Shown: one piece after another, positions 22,062 through 32,719 of the stretch
How positions within the stretch are numbered: the stretch's first letter is position 1
Layout: each line of letters begins with the position of its first letter
Origin: Chalara sp. BL73
Taxonomy: Eukaryota > Ascomycota > Leotiomycetes > Helotiales
Direction of reading: 5' to 3'
DNA length: 64,000 bases
Assembly (NCBI GenBank): GCA_918026815.1
Contig: CAKJVC010000131.1
Coordinates: 1-64,000, forward strand
The notes under the pieces: generated by a model
What the model was told of the DNA's origin: nothing
Database searches by the model: none
What the model saw: the letters and a program-made list of their open reading frames with translations, nothing else
Translations under genes and position numbers: made by a program

Positions 22062-22917
22062 TAACAAACTAGCTGTTTACAGGGAGCATAGTGGTATATA
22101 TTGTAATTAACTAAAGTTAAAAAAATAAATATTTTATTTGTATTTTAATTTAGTAATATGGTGGTTAAACTAAAATTTAAATGTATTTCGTATTTTTTTA
22201 ATTTTTAAATGTAAAAATATATTATAGCCTTATTATTTTAATAAGTATTCAAACTATAATATATTCAAATTATAAATTATTAAAACTATAAATTATTATT
22301 TATATATCCATAGAGATATGATTATATTTTATTTTTAGTATTGTAAGAGAGAATTTTAGTTACGAATATTCCTATTTATAGTTGGCATTTATTTTTACGT
22401 TATTACATATTAATAACTATATTATATTTTTATAAATAAGTATAAAAGAAGGTCTTGTCTGGTGACTTAAGGAGTATAAAATTAATTCTAGGCTATAATC
22501 TTATATTGTAGAGATTAAGATTATGCTTAGTATACTAGTGTATTTATACACTATAAAGGTTCGAGTCCTTTGCTTTCTATCTATCGAGTTTTTTACTATG
22601 TATTTTTTTTTTACTAAATATCAGATATTTATACCTGATAATATAGTAAAGTAATTTATGGAAAAAACTTTATGAAATATTTATGTAATATTATTTTTCC
22701 CTTTTCTTTACCTAATTATGTAAAATTTCATCTCTATATCTATATTTTAGTATTATAAGCTATTTAACTAAAAATAAGTATAAAAGCTTTTTTTTTATAA
22801 TTTAAACCTTAATAAAATAAGGTTTAAATTATATTTTTTATTAATACAGGTTTATACTAGTTAATTGAAAATAAAACTAAAATAAAACTAATTTGAATAG
22901 ATTTTATTACTTTATAT
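22062..22917. other. nad5-cox3 spacer containing a tRNA-like structure
   Basis: 856 bases without a protein gene. The one structured stretch is the tRNA-like element at 22447-22579. The rest is low-complexity AT sequence with repeated TATAAATTAT words around 22255-22305. Confidence 0.6.
22447..22579 (+). other. tRNA-like element enlarged by hairpins
   Basis: The outer ends pair like an acceptor stem (AGAAGGT/GCTTTCT with two wobble pairs), and a perfect T-arm AAAGG-TTCGAGT-CCTTT precedes the 3' strand. Between them are 90-odd extra bases holding two strong hairpins: ATAATCTTA..TAAGATTAT (9 bp) and AGTGTA..TACACT (6 bp). No anticodon arm is identifiable. It is probably a tRNA gene invaded by hairpin elements, or a processing signal before cox3. 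Confidence 0.55.
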
Positions 22918-23727
22918 ATGACTATTACTACTAGAAGTAATTTCCAATCTCATCCTTTTCATCTTGTATCTCCTTCACCTTGACCTATTTTCACTTGTAT
23001 TGCTTTATTAACATTAACAACTACTGGTGTTTTAACTATGCATAATTTTAGTAATGCTGGTCCTTTTTTAACTCTTGCATTTTTATCAGTAATTTTATCA
23101 ATGTCATTTTGATGACGTGATGTTATAAGCGAGGGTACATATTTAGGTAATCATACTTTAGCGGTGCAAAAAGGATTAAACATGGGTGTAGCACTATTTA
23201 TAGTATCAGAAGCCTTGTTTTTTTTAGCCATTTTTTGAGCCTTTTTTCATAGTGCTTTAGCCCCTACAATAGAACTAGGTGCACAATGACCTCCTATGGG
23301 TATACAAGCTATTAATCCTTTTGAATTACCATTACTTAATACTGTAATATTATTATCATCAGGTGTTACTGTAACATATGCTCACCATTCTTTAATACAA
23401 GGTAATCGAAGTGGAGCTTTATATGGAATAGTAGCTACGGTAATATTAGCTGCAGTATTTACAGGTTTTCAAGGTGTAGAATATACTGTTTCTTCTTTTA
23501 CTATTAGTGATGGTATATATGGATCTTGTTTTTATTTTGGTACAGGTTTTCACGGATTACATGTTATGATAGGTACTGCATTTATTGCAGTAGGTTTGTG
23601 ACGTGTGCTTGCTTATCACTCTACAGACAATCATCATTTGGGTCTAGAATCTAGTATATTGTACTGACATTTTGTAGATGTGGTATGACTAGTTTTATTT
23701 ATTTCTATATATTATTGAGGATCATAG
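22918..23727 (+). CDS. cox3: Cytochrome c oxidase subunit 3
   Basis: Complex IV core subunit of 269 residues and seven membrane helices. Diagnostic blocks are [14 protein letters not shown] at the N-terminus, [33 protein letters not shown] with the buried Glu (about residue 97), [15 protein letters not shown], and the C-terminal LESSILYWHFVDVVWLVLF. The ATG at 22918 gives the usual start. TGA is Trp at several conserved positions. Confidence 0.98.
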
Positions 23728-23847
23728 ATATAGTTAGTTTTACTCATAATTATTTACATATATTATTTTTTATTTGTTTAGTATAAATATAAACAATTAA
23801 TTTAATATAAAAAAAATTATTATAAAAGAATATTATAATAGTAAAAG

Positions 23848-23905
23848 AATTTAGCGGTAAATACTATACTTTTAGTTATAAGGGTTCGAATCCCTTAGGT
23901 CTTAC
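23848..23905 (+). pseudogene. tRNA-Lys-derived fragment
   Basis: A shortened trnK: TTTAGCGGTAAATACTATACTTTTAG, then the exact 3' end ATAAGGGTTCGAATCCCTTAGGTCTTA (in two pieces here). The anticodon stem is lost. The rest of the cox3-atp8 spacer (23728-24192) is AT-rich with no gene seen. Confidence 0.75.
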
Positions 23906-24192
23906 CTTATTAGGTTTAATTACTTTTAAACCTAATAATTGTATTTTATTTATTATATATTGTATATATAACTAATTATGCTGTAAACGAAAATATTATT
24001 ATAGATGAATGGTTAAAAGTTACATTTATTTTAATATATAAGCTTATATTAGTATTTAACTATTTTAGATTTTATATTGTTTTTTATACTTTATTCTGTT
24101 TTTTTAACTTTTATTAGTTTACAATTTATATATATTATGCATTATTTTATATTGCATTAATAAATAATTAAAAATTGTTAAAGAAAAAAAAA

Positions 24193-24339
24193 ATGCCACA
24201 ATTAGTTCCTTTTTATTTTGTTAATCAAGTAACTTTTGCCTTTATTATACTTGTAACTATGATTTACCTTTTTTCAAAATTTATACTACCTAGATTTGTT
24301 CGACTATTTGTATCACGTGTGTATATTTCTAAATTATAA
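24193..24339 (+). CDS. atp8: ATP synthase subunit 8
   Basis: A 48-residue peripheral-stalk membrane protein. The family start [12 protein letters not shown] is exact, followed by one membrane helix and a basic C-terminus ([16 protein letters not shown]). The ATG at 24193 follows a long A-run. It lies ahead of atp6 as in most ascomycetes. Confidence 0.97.
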   Translation: MPQLVPFYFVNQVTFAFIILVTMIYLFSKFILPRFVRLFVSRVYISKL

Positions 24340-24481
24340 TATTTTTTTAGTGTAATTTTAAATCCATTTTGTTATACCTAGGGTTTAAATTTATTATAAC
24401 ACATACCTGTAATTGCTTATATTTTTTTTTCATCTTATTTCTGTATTTAGTTCGTCATTATCCTTATTAATAAATAAGACT

Positions 24482-25270
24482 ATGTCTATTTATTACCCTA
24501 CCATTAACTCCTTTGTTTCTAGTCCTTTAGATCAATTTGAAATAAGAAACTATGTAAGCCTAGATGCACCTATTTTAGGTGATATAAATTTATCATTATC
24601 TAATATTGGGTTATATTTAACTTTAGGGTTTTTTTTTATATTAACTTTAAATACTTTAGCTACAAACTATAATAAAGTAATTAGTAACAGTTGATCTATA
24701 AGTCAAGAATCTCTATATGCTACTATACATAGTATAGTAAGTAATCAAATAAACCCTGTAAAAGGGCAAATATATTTCCCTTTTATATACACATTATTTA
24801 TATTCATATTAATGAATAACTTAATAGGTATGGTACCTTACAGTTTTGCTTCAACTAGCCATTTTATATTTACATTTTCTCTTAGTTTTACAGTAGTACT
24901 AGGTGCAACTATATTAGGATTCCAAAAACACGGACTAGTATTCTTTTCTTTATTAGTACCTGCAGGTTGTCCTTTAGCTTTATTACCATTATTAGTATTA
25001 ATTGAATTTATTTCATATTTATCTAGAAATGTGTCATTAGGTTTAAGATTAGGTGCTAATATTTTAAGTGGTCATATGTTATTGAATATCTTAGCTGGTT
25101 TTACTTATAATATTATGACGTCTGGATTTATTTTCTTTATTTTAGGTCTAATACCTTTAGCTTTTATAATAGCCTTTTCAGGATTAGAACTTGGGATTGC
25201 TTTTATACAAGCTCAAGTATTTGTAGTTCTTACAAGTAGTTATATTAAAGATGCACTTGACCTACATTAA
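24482..25270 (+). CDS. atp6: ATP synthase subunit a (F0 subunit 6)
   Basis: The proton-channel subunit next to the c-ring, 262 residues. It shows SPLDQFEIRNYVSLD near the N-terminus, the essential Arg in SLGLRLGANILSGHMLLNIL (about residues 184-203) and GLELGIAFIQAQVFVVLTSSY at the end. The ATG at 24482 gives a normal precursor; the frame is open back to 24413, but that region lacks an ATG. One TGA is Trp. Confidence 0.97.
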
Positions 25271-25288
25271 TGAGTAAAAGCTTATTAA

Positions 25289-25359
25289 AAGAGTATAATT
25301 TAAAGGTAAAATTTGAAGTTCCAGACTTCACATTCTCGGTTCAAATCTGAGTGCTCTTG
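25289..25359 (+). tRNA. Second tRNA-Trp, anticodon CCA
   Basis: A close relative of trnW (3023-3093), sharing the acceptor, T-arm and anticodon stem. The loop is TTCCAGA, so the anticodon is CCA instead of UCA. The stem TGAAG/CTTCA is fully paired, better than in trnW. It could read only UGG. In this genome UCA already reads both Trp codons, so the role is unclear. It begins 18 bases after atp6 and may serve mainly as a processing mark. Confidence 0.85.
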
Positions 25360-25505
25360 ATATTATAAAGTTTAATTTAGTGAAGCAATTGTTAATTTAT
25401 AATAATTTTTATAGTTAAATTAAATATAAAAATTGAATATTAGGTAAAGACAAAAATCTTTAATTTTAAAAGTAAAACATATTAAAATTAAATATAACTT
25501 TATTA

Positions 25506-25517
25506 CCCCCCCCCCCC
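25506..25517. repeat. Homopolymer of 12 C
   Basis: An exceptional run in an AT-rich genome, 55 bases before the RNase P RNA. Its length is likely to be uncertain. Confidence 0.8.
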
Positions 25518-25571
25518 TTTTTAAGGTTTAAGTTATTTAGCTTAAATAATATAAATAAATATTAATTATTA

Positions 25572-25861
25572 TGAGGATATTTGTAGAATATATACTACAT
25601 TTAAATGTAGTATAGAAAAGTCTGATGCTTATTAAACATTGACACATAATAAATGAGTGTATAGTATAAATAAGGGTATTTCACAGAAAATTTTAAACCT
25701 TTATAGTATTTTCTATTATGATATGTAAACTTACTTAAAATCTAAAGATTTATGTTAGATTTTAAGTAATTACAGTAAAAAGGATAACGAACATTCACGC
25801 CCATTGTTAAGCCTTATTATAGTCTAATAACTATTACAGAATCCAGCTTAATAATATCTCA
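25572..25861 (+). ncRNA. rnpB: Mitochondrial RNase P RNA
   Basis: The RNA subunit of RNase P, which removes 5' leaders from tRNA precursors. The universal elements appear in the right order: CR-I GAAAAGTCTG at 25615-25624 and CR-V ACAGAATCCAGCTTA at 25836-25850. They form helix P4, with AAG-CTG (25618-25624, leaving out the conserved bulged U at 25621) pairing to CAGCTT (25844-25849). CACAGAAA (25682) and GTAAACTT (25725) match other core blocks. The ends pair as P1 (25572-25581 with 25853-25861, one bulge), and P3 is a 10-bp hairpin at 25591-25614. About 290 nt, a reduced form as in other fungal mitochondria. All tRNAs here would be its substrates. Confidence 0.87.
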
Positions 25862-25994
25862 TAAAATAAAAATCCTTTTTTTATTAAGATACTAATAAAA
25901 AAAAATATTGTGTATTTTTTAAATAAAGAAGTATAATAAATATTATTACATATTTAGTTATTTAGTATATTGTTTATATTACACAATAAATAAA

Positions 25995-26047
25995 AAGAGA
26001 TGATATTTTTGTTATTTTTACTATAGGTTCGATACCTATATCTCTAG
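25995..26047 (+). pseudogene. tRNA remnant lacking the D and anticodon arms
   Basis: AGAGAT pairs with ATCTCT as an acceptor, and ATAGG-TTCGATA-CCTAT is a perfect T-arm, but only about 20 AT-rich bases lie between. The identity of the parent tRNA cannot be told. Confidence 0.6.
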
Positions 26048-26526
26048 CAAAACTAAATAAAGACATTTTATATTTTATTAAAATATAAATCTTTTATTTT
26101 AGTTACTTTAAATTTTTGTGTTGTGTTTATACTTTTTTTTAAGTTTAAATATTTTTTATAAACTATTATAATATTTATCGATAAATAGAGGTGTAATAAA
26201 TCTAATAAATTGTTTAGAAAACTAAAAAAAAATTACATCACTACTCTCTTGTGTATTACTAAAAATTATTATATTTGTATATATTTACCTTTTATAACTT
26301 AGTATTAGATTTTATAAAAAAGACTAAATTATTTTTAATGTATACGTGTTAAAATAGTCTTTCTTTTTTTATAAAAATTTTTTTAACCTAGACTTAATAG
26401 TATAAAATAATTTTTATAATTAATTAGGTATATTTTTATAGATACTTATTTAATTTATATGTCTTAACACTACGATAAGACATAAAGAATTTATTTACAT
26501 AATTAATCTAGAAAATTAAAAAAGAA
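26048..26526. other. Spacer before nad1
   Basis: 479 AT-rich bases. A near-palindromic stretch with the words ATAGTCTTTC and AAAGACTAAA occurs near 26318-26365. No gene is recognised. Confidence 0.4.
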
Positions 26527-27612
26527 ATGTTATACTTATTCACTTTAATATCAATTATAGAAGTAGTTTTAGTTGTTGTACCTGTTTTATTAACAGTGGC
26601 CTACGTTACAGTAGCTGAAAGAAAAACAATGGCTAGCATGCAAAGAAGATTAGGTCCTAACGCGGTAGGATACCTTGGGCTTTTACAAGCATTTGCTGAT
26701 GCATTAAAATTATTGTTAAAAGAATATGTTTCGCCTACACAAGCTAATTTAGCTTTATTTTTTCTGGGGCCTATCATTACTCTAATATTTTCATTATTAG
26801 GTTATCTTGTTATACCTTATGGACCTGGTTTATCGTTAAACGATTTTAATTTAGGTATATTTTATATGTTAGCTGTGTCTTCTTTATCTACCTATGGTAT
26901 TTTATTAGCCGGATGAAGTGCTAATAGTAAATATGCTTTTTTAGGTTCGCTTAGAAGTACTGCTCAATTAATTAGTTATGAATTAATTTTAAGTTCTGCC
27001 ATATTACTTGTTATATTGTTAACAGGTAGTTTAAATTTAACTGTAATTGTTGAAGGTCAAAGAGCTATATGATTTATAGTTCCTTTATTGCCTATATTCA
27101 TTATATTCTTTATAGGGTCTATAGCTGAAACCAATAGACCTCCATTTGACTTAGCTGAAGCTGAGTCGGAGCTAGTAAGTGGTTTTATGACAGAACATGC
27201 CGCGGTTATATTTGTGTTTTTCTTTTTAGCTGAATATGCTAGTATTGTGTTAATATGTATACTGGCTAGTATTTTGTTTTTAGGGGGATATTTATATTTT
27301 TCTTTACCATCTTTATACGGTTTAATACAATATTTTGATTTCGATTTTTACTTAGAAAATTTAAATAGTAATAGTATATTTTCTGATCCTTTAATAGAAG
27401 GGTTAGCTTATAGTTTATCATTAGGTGTAAAATCATGTCTTTTAATTTTTGTTTTTATTTGGGCTAGGGCTTCATTTCCTAGAATTCGGTTTGATCAACT
27501 AATGTCTTTCTGTTGAACTGTATTATTACCTTTAGTTATTGCTTTTGTAGTACTAGTACCTTGTATATTGTATAGTTACGAAATTATACCTTCAAGTATA
27601 TATCTGCTTTAA
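26527..27612 (+). CDS. nad1: NADH dehydrogenase subunit 1
   Basis: Complex I membrane subunit at the quinone channel, 361 residues. Conserved blocks are [20 protein letters not shown] (about residues 26-45), [15 protein letters not shown], the matrix loop [20 protein letters not shown] (about residues 199-218) and [17 protein letters not shown] near the C-terminus. The ATG at 26527 is standard. No introns. Confidence 0.98.
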
Positions 27613-27719
27613 TACACTTTAAATAATTTTTTTGTTTTATAGCAAAGGGGAGTAAACAAACATTGTGTTTACTGCCTTTTTTCCTTTACATATGAAAGAG
27701 CGGTAAATTAATTTTTTTT

Positions 27720-29198
27720 ATGGTCCAAATGATGTTGGTTTCTTTATTATTAACACCCATACTGGGTATATTTGCTATATCTGCCGCTAATCTTTATAAA
27801 AAATCTACTAATATTATACCTATTAAAAGTATTGCTTTAATAACATCTTTTATTAATCTCTTCATTTCCCTTATTATTTTTATATTATTTGATTTTAGTA
27901 ATATTCAATTTCAATTCGTCCAAGAATACCATCAGATAAGTTCGTTTGATTTTTATTTAGGTTTAGATGGGTTATCTATTTATTTTGTTTTATTAACAAC
28001 TATTATTACTCCTATTGCTTTATTAAGTAGTTGAACTTCTATCAGCGAAAATGTTAAATCTTATGTAATAATTATATTATTGCTAGAAGCCTTATTATTA
28101 ACTGTTTTTTTAGTCTTAGATATTTTATTATTTTATATTTTTTTTGAAAGTATTTTACCACCTTTATTTATATTAATCGGTCTATTCGGATCAAGTAATA
28201 AAGTAAGAGCTAGTTTTTACTTGTTTTTATATACTTTATTAGGTTCTTTATTTTTGTTATTATCTATTTTAACTATGTCTTCTATTATGGGTACTACTGA
28301 TTTTGATGCATTATATAAAACCAATTTTAACTATTCTACACAATTATTTTTATTTTACGGTATAATTATAGCATTTGCAGTAAAAACACCCACAATTTTT
28401 TTAAATACTTGATTGTTAAAAGCTCATGTTGAATCTCCTTTAGGTGGTAGTATTATTTTAGCTGCTATTGTTTTAAAATTAAGTCTATACGGTATATTTA
28501 GACTTATATTACCTTTATTACCTAAAGCTTCTTTAGAGTATACTTATATTATATATGTTATAGGTATTATAACAATTATATATGCTAGTTTTAGTACTTT
28601 AAGAACTACGGACGTTAAAGAACTTATAGCTTATAGTTCTGTTTCACACGCTGCTGTTTATCTTATAGGTGTATTCAGTAACACAATTCAGGGTATAGAA
28701 GGTGGTATTGCCTTAGGATTAGGACACGGTTTTGTTTCAAGTGGTTTATTTATTTGTGCTGGAGGTGTATTATATGACAGATCCGGTACTCGTTTAATAA
28801 GCTATTATAGAGGTATGGCTCAAATAATGCCTTTATTTTCTATATTATTCTTTATATTATCTTTAGGTAATTGTGGTGTACCACTTACTCTTAATTTTAT
28901 AGGGGAGTTTATGTCTTTATACGGTGTATTTGAAAGATTACCTATGTTAGGTCTTTTTGCCAGTTCATCTATTGTATTTTCTGCAGCATATACTATTTAT
29001 ATGTTTAATAGAATAGCATTTGGAGGGTCATTTAGTAAATTTTTTGTAGCTAATCTAAGCGATGTAAACAAACGAGAATTTATTATATTACTAGTATTAG
29101 TTATATTAACTGTGCTATTTGGAATATACCCCGCACCAATACTAGACGGATTACATTATTCTGTATCATCTTTAATTTATAGTACAATTTATTTATAA
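27720..29198 (+). CDS. nad4: NADH dehydrogenase subunit 4
   Basis: Antiporter-like complex I subunit of 492 residues. Landmarks are DFYLGLDGLSIYFVLLT, the conserved Glu in LLFYIFFESILPPLFILIG, the Lys in FAVKTPTIFLNTWLLKAHVE, TTDVKELIAYSSVSHAAVY (about residues 299-317) and GHGFVSSGLFICAGG with its conserved His. The ATG at 27720 lies in a T-rich stretch. Two TGA are Trp. It is followed by a 235-base AT-rich spacer before rns. Confidence 0.98.
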
Positions 29199-29433
29199 TA
29201 AAAAAAAAATTTATAATTTGCTAAACATTGTGCTATTTTTTATACTTGATAGTTTATAATATCCTTTGGTCTGGAAACTTTAACCTTTTTTATCACTTAA
29301 AAAAATAAAAAGTTTACTTATTTTTGGCGTGATTTAAAAAGGGTTAGGTTTTTAAACTATTTAATTATTTTTATCATTAGTTAGTAATGGTGTTGAGATT
29401 AAAAATGCTTTTTTTTTACACCATGTTTTAATT

Positions 29434-31275
29434 TTTTGAGTTTGATGATGGCTCTGAATGAACGCTGTCCAAATGCTTGACACATGCTAATCGTACGTCT
29501 AATTTAATAAGTTCTCACTTTAAATTGGCTTTTAAAATCCAGTTTTTAGTTAATAATTTATTTCATTGGAAGTGGTGTACAGGTGAGTATATAATATGTT
29601 GGCTGCCTTAAAGTAAGGTTAATAAATACCTTATACTTGAAAGGAAAGATTATTTACTTTTTTAATAAACTTATTAAAAAAATCTTATTTCCGCTTTAAG
29701 AGGACAATTTATATTTCGGATAGGTAGTAGTTAAGGTCATGGCTTAACTAGCTTAAAATTCCGTAGTCGAGGCTGAGAGGTCGATCGATCACATTGGGTC
29801 TGAAAAAACCCCAATACGTTTAGTACAGCAGTGGGGAATATTGGTCAATGGCCTAACGGCTGAACCAGCAATTTGGGGGAATGTATAGCCTAGATTTAGG
29901 CTAGCTATAACGGTTAAAAAAACAATAAATTTTTTTACTGTTTTTTAATGATAATTTCTGGCAGATATTGTATTTTACATTTTTAAGGTTTTCCTTATTT
30001 ATGTTATGTTAGGTAATATTTTCCTGATAAATTTATGATTGATGTTTTGTAGCTTTAAGTTAGAAATTTTATTTTTATTTTCTATTTATTAACTGAATTT
30101 TTTTTATTCAGGCTGACGGTATAGTATCGATTTTATCGAATAAAGTTCTAGATATTTTAATATGGTTGATTATGACAATCAAATATCTATATGTCTTGAC
30201 CAAATTACGTGCCAGCAGTCGCGGTAATACGTAAAAGACTAGTGTTATTCATCTTTAATAGGTTTAAAGGGTACCTAGACGGTAAATTTAATCTTAAACA
30301 AGATATGTTTTTACTAGAGTTTTATATGAGGAGGGGAGTATTTATGGAGTAGAGTTGAAATTCTTTGATACCATAAGGACTGGTAACGGCGAAAGCAACC
30401 TTTTATGTAATAACTGACGTTGAGGGACGAAGGCTCGGGTAGCGAACAGGATTAGATACCCTAGTAGTCCAAGCAGAGAATTATGAATGTCATAGGTTAG
30501 ATTTTTATTTAATCTATAAATGAAAGTGTAAGCATTCCACCTCAAGAGTAATGTGGCAACGCAGGAACTGAAATCATTAGACCGTTTCTGAAACCAGTAG
30601 TGAAGTATGTTATTTAATTCGTAAGTACGCGAAAAACCTTACCACAATTTGAATATTACTTTAACCTTTTTTTAATTCTTTTTATATAAGAGATACTTTG
30701 ATAGGTTGTATATTTATTTATACAAACTTATTACGGTTAGAAGGGGTTAAGGTATTACAAGTGTTGCACGGCTGTCTTCAGTTAATGTCGTGAGATATAG
30801 GTTTATTCCTTTAAATTAACGAAAGCCCTTGCTTTATTTATATCTTTTTTAGGAGAAATAAAGCAGTTCACCTGGATATGGGTTATGATAACAGGGAGCA
30901 AGACAAGTCATCATGGCCTTAATATTGTGGGCGATAGACGTGCCACATATGCCTATACAAAATGATGCGATTATGTGAATTTGAGCTAATCTAATTAAAA
31001 TAGGATATATCGAGGATTGTAGTCTGAAATTCGACTACATGAATAAGGAATTACTAGTAATCGTGAATCACCACGTCACGGTGAATCTTATCTCAGATAG
31101 GTACTAACTACTCGTCAGGCGCTGAAAGAAGTATGTGCAATAAGTTTGGCCTATTATATTTTATTTACTCTAGTTTATTAGTACTAGCTATGCTTATAAT
31201 AGGTCTTCGTATGCGTGACTTTGATTGGTGTTAAGTCGAAATACGGTTCGTGTAGTGGAAGTTGCACGGGAATAA
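29434..31275 (+). rRNA. rns: Small subunit ribosomal RNA
   Basis: 16S-like rRNA. It opens with GAGTTTGATGATGGCTCTGA, matching the bacterial 5' end. It contains the 530 loop GTGCCAGCAGTCGCGGTAATA (about 30209), GGATTAGATACCCTAGTAGTC (about 30448), the GCACGGCTGTCTTCAGTTAATGTCGTGAGAT block (about 30766, in parts) and the 3' decoding region TTAAGTCGAAATACGG (about 31231). The bounds are approximate to about 20 bases. Variable regions are extended by AT stretches. No intron is seen. Confidence 0.95.
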
Positions 31276-31316
31276 TCAATGTTAACAATACATAAATTAT
31301 ATATATAAATATATAA

Positions 31317-31401
31317 AGGAAACTTCCATTATTGGTAAGATGGGTTGAGCTGTAAACTCAATAGTAATGCACTTCTAAGAGTTCGAATCTCTTGTTTCCT
31401 A
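31317..31401 (+). tRNA. trnY: tRNA-Tyr (GUA)
   Basis: The acceptor AGGAAAC/GTTTCCT is perfect. Anticodon GTA lies in the loop CTGTAAA between TTGAG and CTCAA. There is a long variable arm, as usual for fungal mitochondrial Tyr tRNA. Confidence 0.95.
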
Positions 31402-31440
31402 ATTTAAAATGCTTAAATAAAATATAAATATTAAACATTA

Positions 31441-31513
31441 GAGTCTGTATCTTAACTGGTAAAGTACTTTCTTGTCACGAAAGTTTATATCGGTTCGAAT
31501 CCGGTCTGACTCG
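31441..31513 (+). tRNA. trnD: tRNA-Asp (GUC)
   Basis: The acceptor GAGTCTG/CTGACTC has one mismatch, and anticodon GTC lies in the loop TTGTCAC between CTTTC and GAAAG. Confidence 0.93.
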
Positions 31514-31682
31514 TAAACTACCCTTATTCTTATTATAACTGAAATAAAGTTTATATAAAATTTCTAATAATTGTTTAAAGATATAATATTTAAATTTGAC
31601 TAAGTATAGTATATTATAAAAAAAAAAATAGTCGTCGATAAGGGGGTAAGGTGTTTACTAAATATCATTGTAAAGACAACTA

Positions 31683-31703
31683 GGAAAAGTTACCATTGGT
31701 AAG
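31683..31703 (+). pseudogene. 5' half of tRNA-Ser (GCU)
   Basis: GGAAAAGTT..ATTGGTAA repeats the acceptor strand and D-arm of trnS(GCU) at 32598-32677 and then stops at the leader hairpin of the LAGLIDADG ORF. The invading unit seems to have cut the tRNA in its D-arm and supplied a complete copy downstream. Confidence 0.8.
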
Positions 31704-31704
31704 G

Positions 31705-31722
31705 TAGAGGAATTTGCCTCTA
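31705..31722 (+). promoter_or_regulatory. Covarying leader hairpin L3 (LAGLIDADG 1)
   Basis: Stem TAGAGG/CCTCTA, loop AATTTG, 25 nt before the ATG. It lies directly at the point where the tRNA-Ser half breaks off. Confidence 0.82.
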
Positions 31723-31747
31723 TTATAATACATAATAAAAAAAAAAT

Positions 31748-32596
31748 ATGAAAATAAATAATACACAATTAGGTTTTTATTTAGCCGGTTTAATAGAAGG
31801 TGATGGTTGCATATGAACATCAAAAAGTTTAAAATGTTCTAATGGTCGTATTTACAGTCCACAAATAGTATTTGCTTTTCATGAAAGAGAGAAACCCTTT
31901 TATACTCATTTAAAATATGTTTTAAACACAGGTGGTATTACTAAAGAAAAAAGAGATAACACTTGTGTTTATAGAATAACTGAAAGATATAAAGTAATAG
32001 AAATTATTAAATTAATAAATGGTAAATTTCGTACACCTAAAATAGAAAGATTATATAAAGCAATAGATCGTCTTAATTTATTATATAATACTCGTATAGA
32101 AAAGTTACCCTTGGATACTAGTAATATAGAAAGTAATGCTTGATTAGCAGGATTTACTGATGCAGACGGATCCTTTTATATATCCTTAATGGGTATTTAT
32201 GGTTTAAATCTTTCATTAGGTAGAAAAAGAGTACTCTGTTCTTTTTCTATAACACAAAAAATCATTGATAAACCGTTAGGTTTATCGTGTGTGCCTTTTA
32301 TGACAGAAATAGCAAATATGTTTCAATGTAATTTAAACTATAAAACAGAAAATGCAATGACTTTAACAGTTCAAGCAAATAATAAACATTATTTGGTTAA
32401 GTCTTATTTTAATAACTATCCTTTAATGTCTAGTAAACATCTAAATTATTTGTCCTTTTTAGAAGGATTAAACTATTTAGGTAGACGTTTAACAGACAAA
32501 GAAATTATTGAAATACAAGCTATAAAATACTCTATGAATAACAAAAGAACTTATTTTAATTGGGATCATTTAAATAATTTTTATAAAAATAATTAA
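31748..32596 (+). CDS. LAGLIDADG homing endonuclease ORF 1
   Basis: A 282-residue two-motif endonuclease of the group I intron and free-standing type. Motif 1 is LAGLIEGDGCIW (about residues 13-24) and motif 2 LAGFTDADGSFYISL (about residues 131-145). The acidic residues ending each motif are the metal ligands and are present. The ORF is free-standing, with a half tRNA-Ser before it and a full trnS(GCU) two bases after its stop. Its C-terminal 100 residues are almost identical, also at DNA level, to LAGLIDADG ORF 2 at 41022, which points to recent duplication or conversion. Two TGA are Trp. Confidence 0.94.
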
Positions 32597-32597
32597 A

Positions 32598-32677
32598 GGA
32601 AAAGTTGTTATTGGTAAAACAAGATATTTGCTAAATATTGTGCTAAGCACCTGGATGTTCAAATCATCTCTTTTCCG
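32598..32677 (+). tRNA. trnS: tRNA-Ser (GCU)
   Basis: The acceptor GGAAAAG/CTTTTCC is perfect. Anticodon GCT lies in the loop TTGCTAA between GATAT and ATATT, and there is a class II variable arm (GTGCTAAGCAC). It starts one base after the upstream ORF's stop codon, so tRNA processing would free that mRNA's 3' end. Confidence 0.9.
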
Positions 32678-32679
32678 TT

Positions 32680-32695
32680 AGAGTATATTGGCTCT
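32680..32695 (+). promoter_or_regulatory. Covarying leader hairpin L4
   Basis: Stem AGAGT/GCTCT (one T-G pair), loop ATATTG, 24 nt before the ATG at 32720, only two bases after trnS(GCU). Confidence 0.78.
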
Positions 32696-32719
32696 TTTAC
32701 AATTTAAATACTATAATAA

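Noticed and set aside
30342..30545. Minus-strand 67-codon frame in rns
   Set aside because: It lies fully within conserved small-subunit rRNA.
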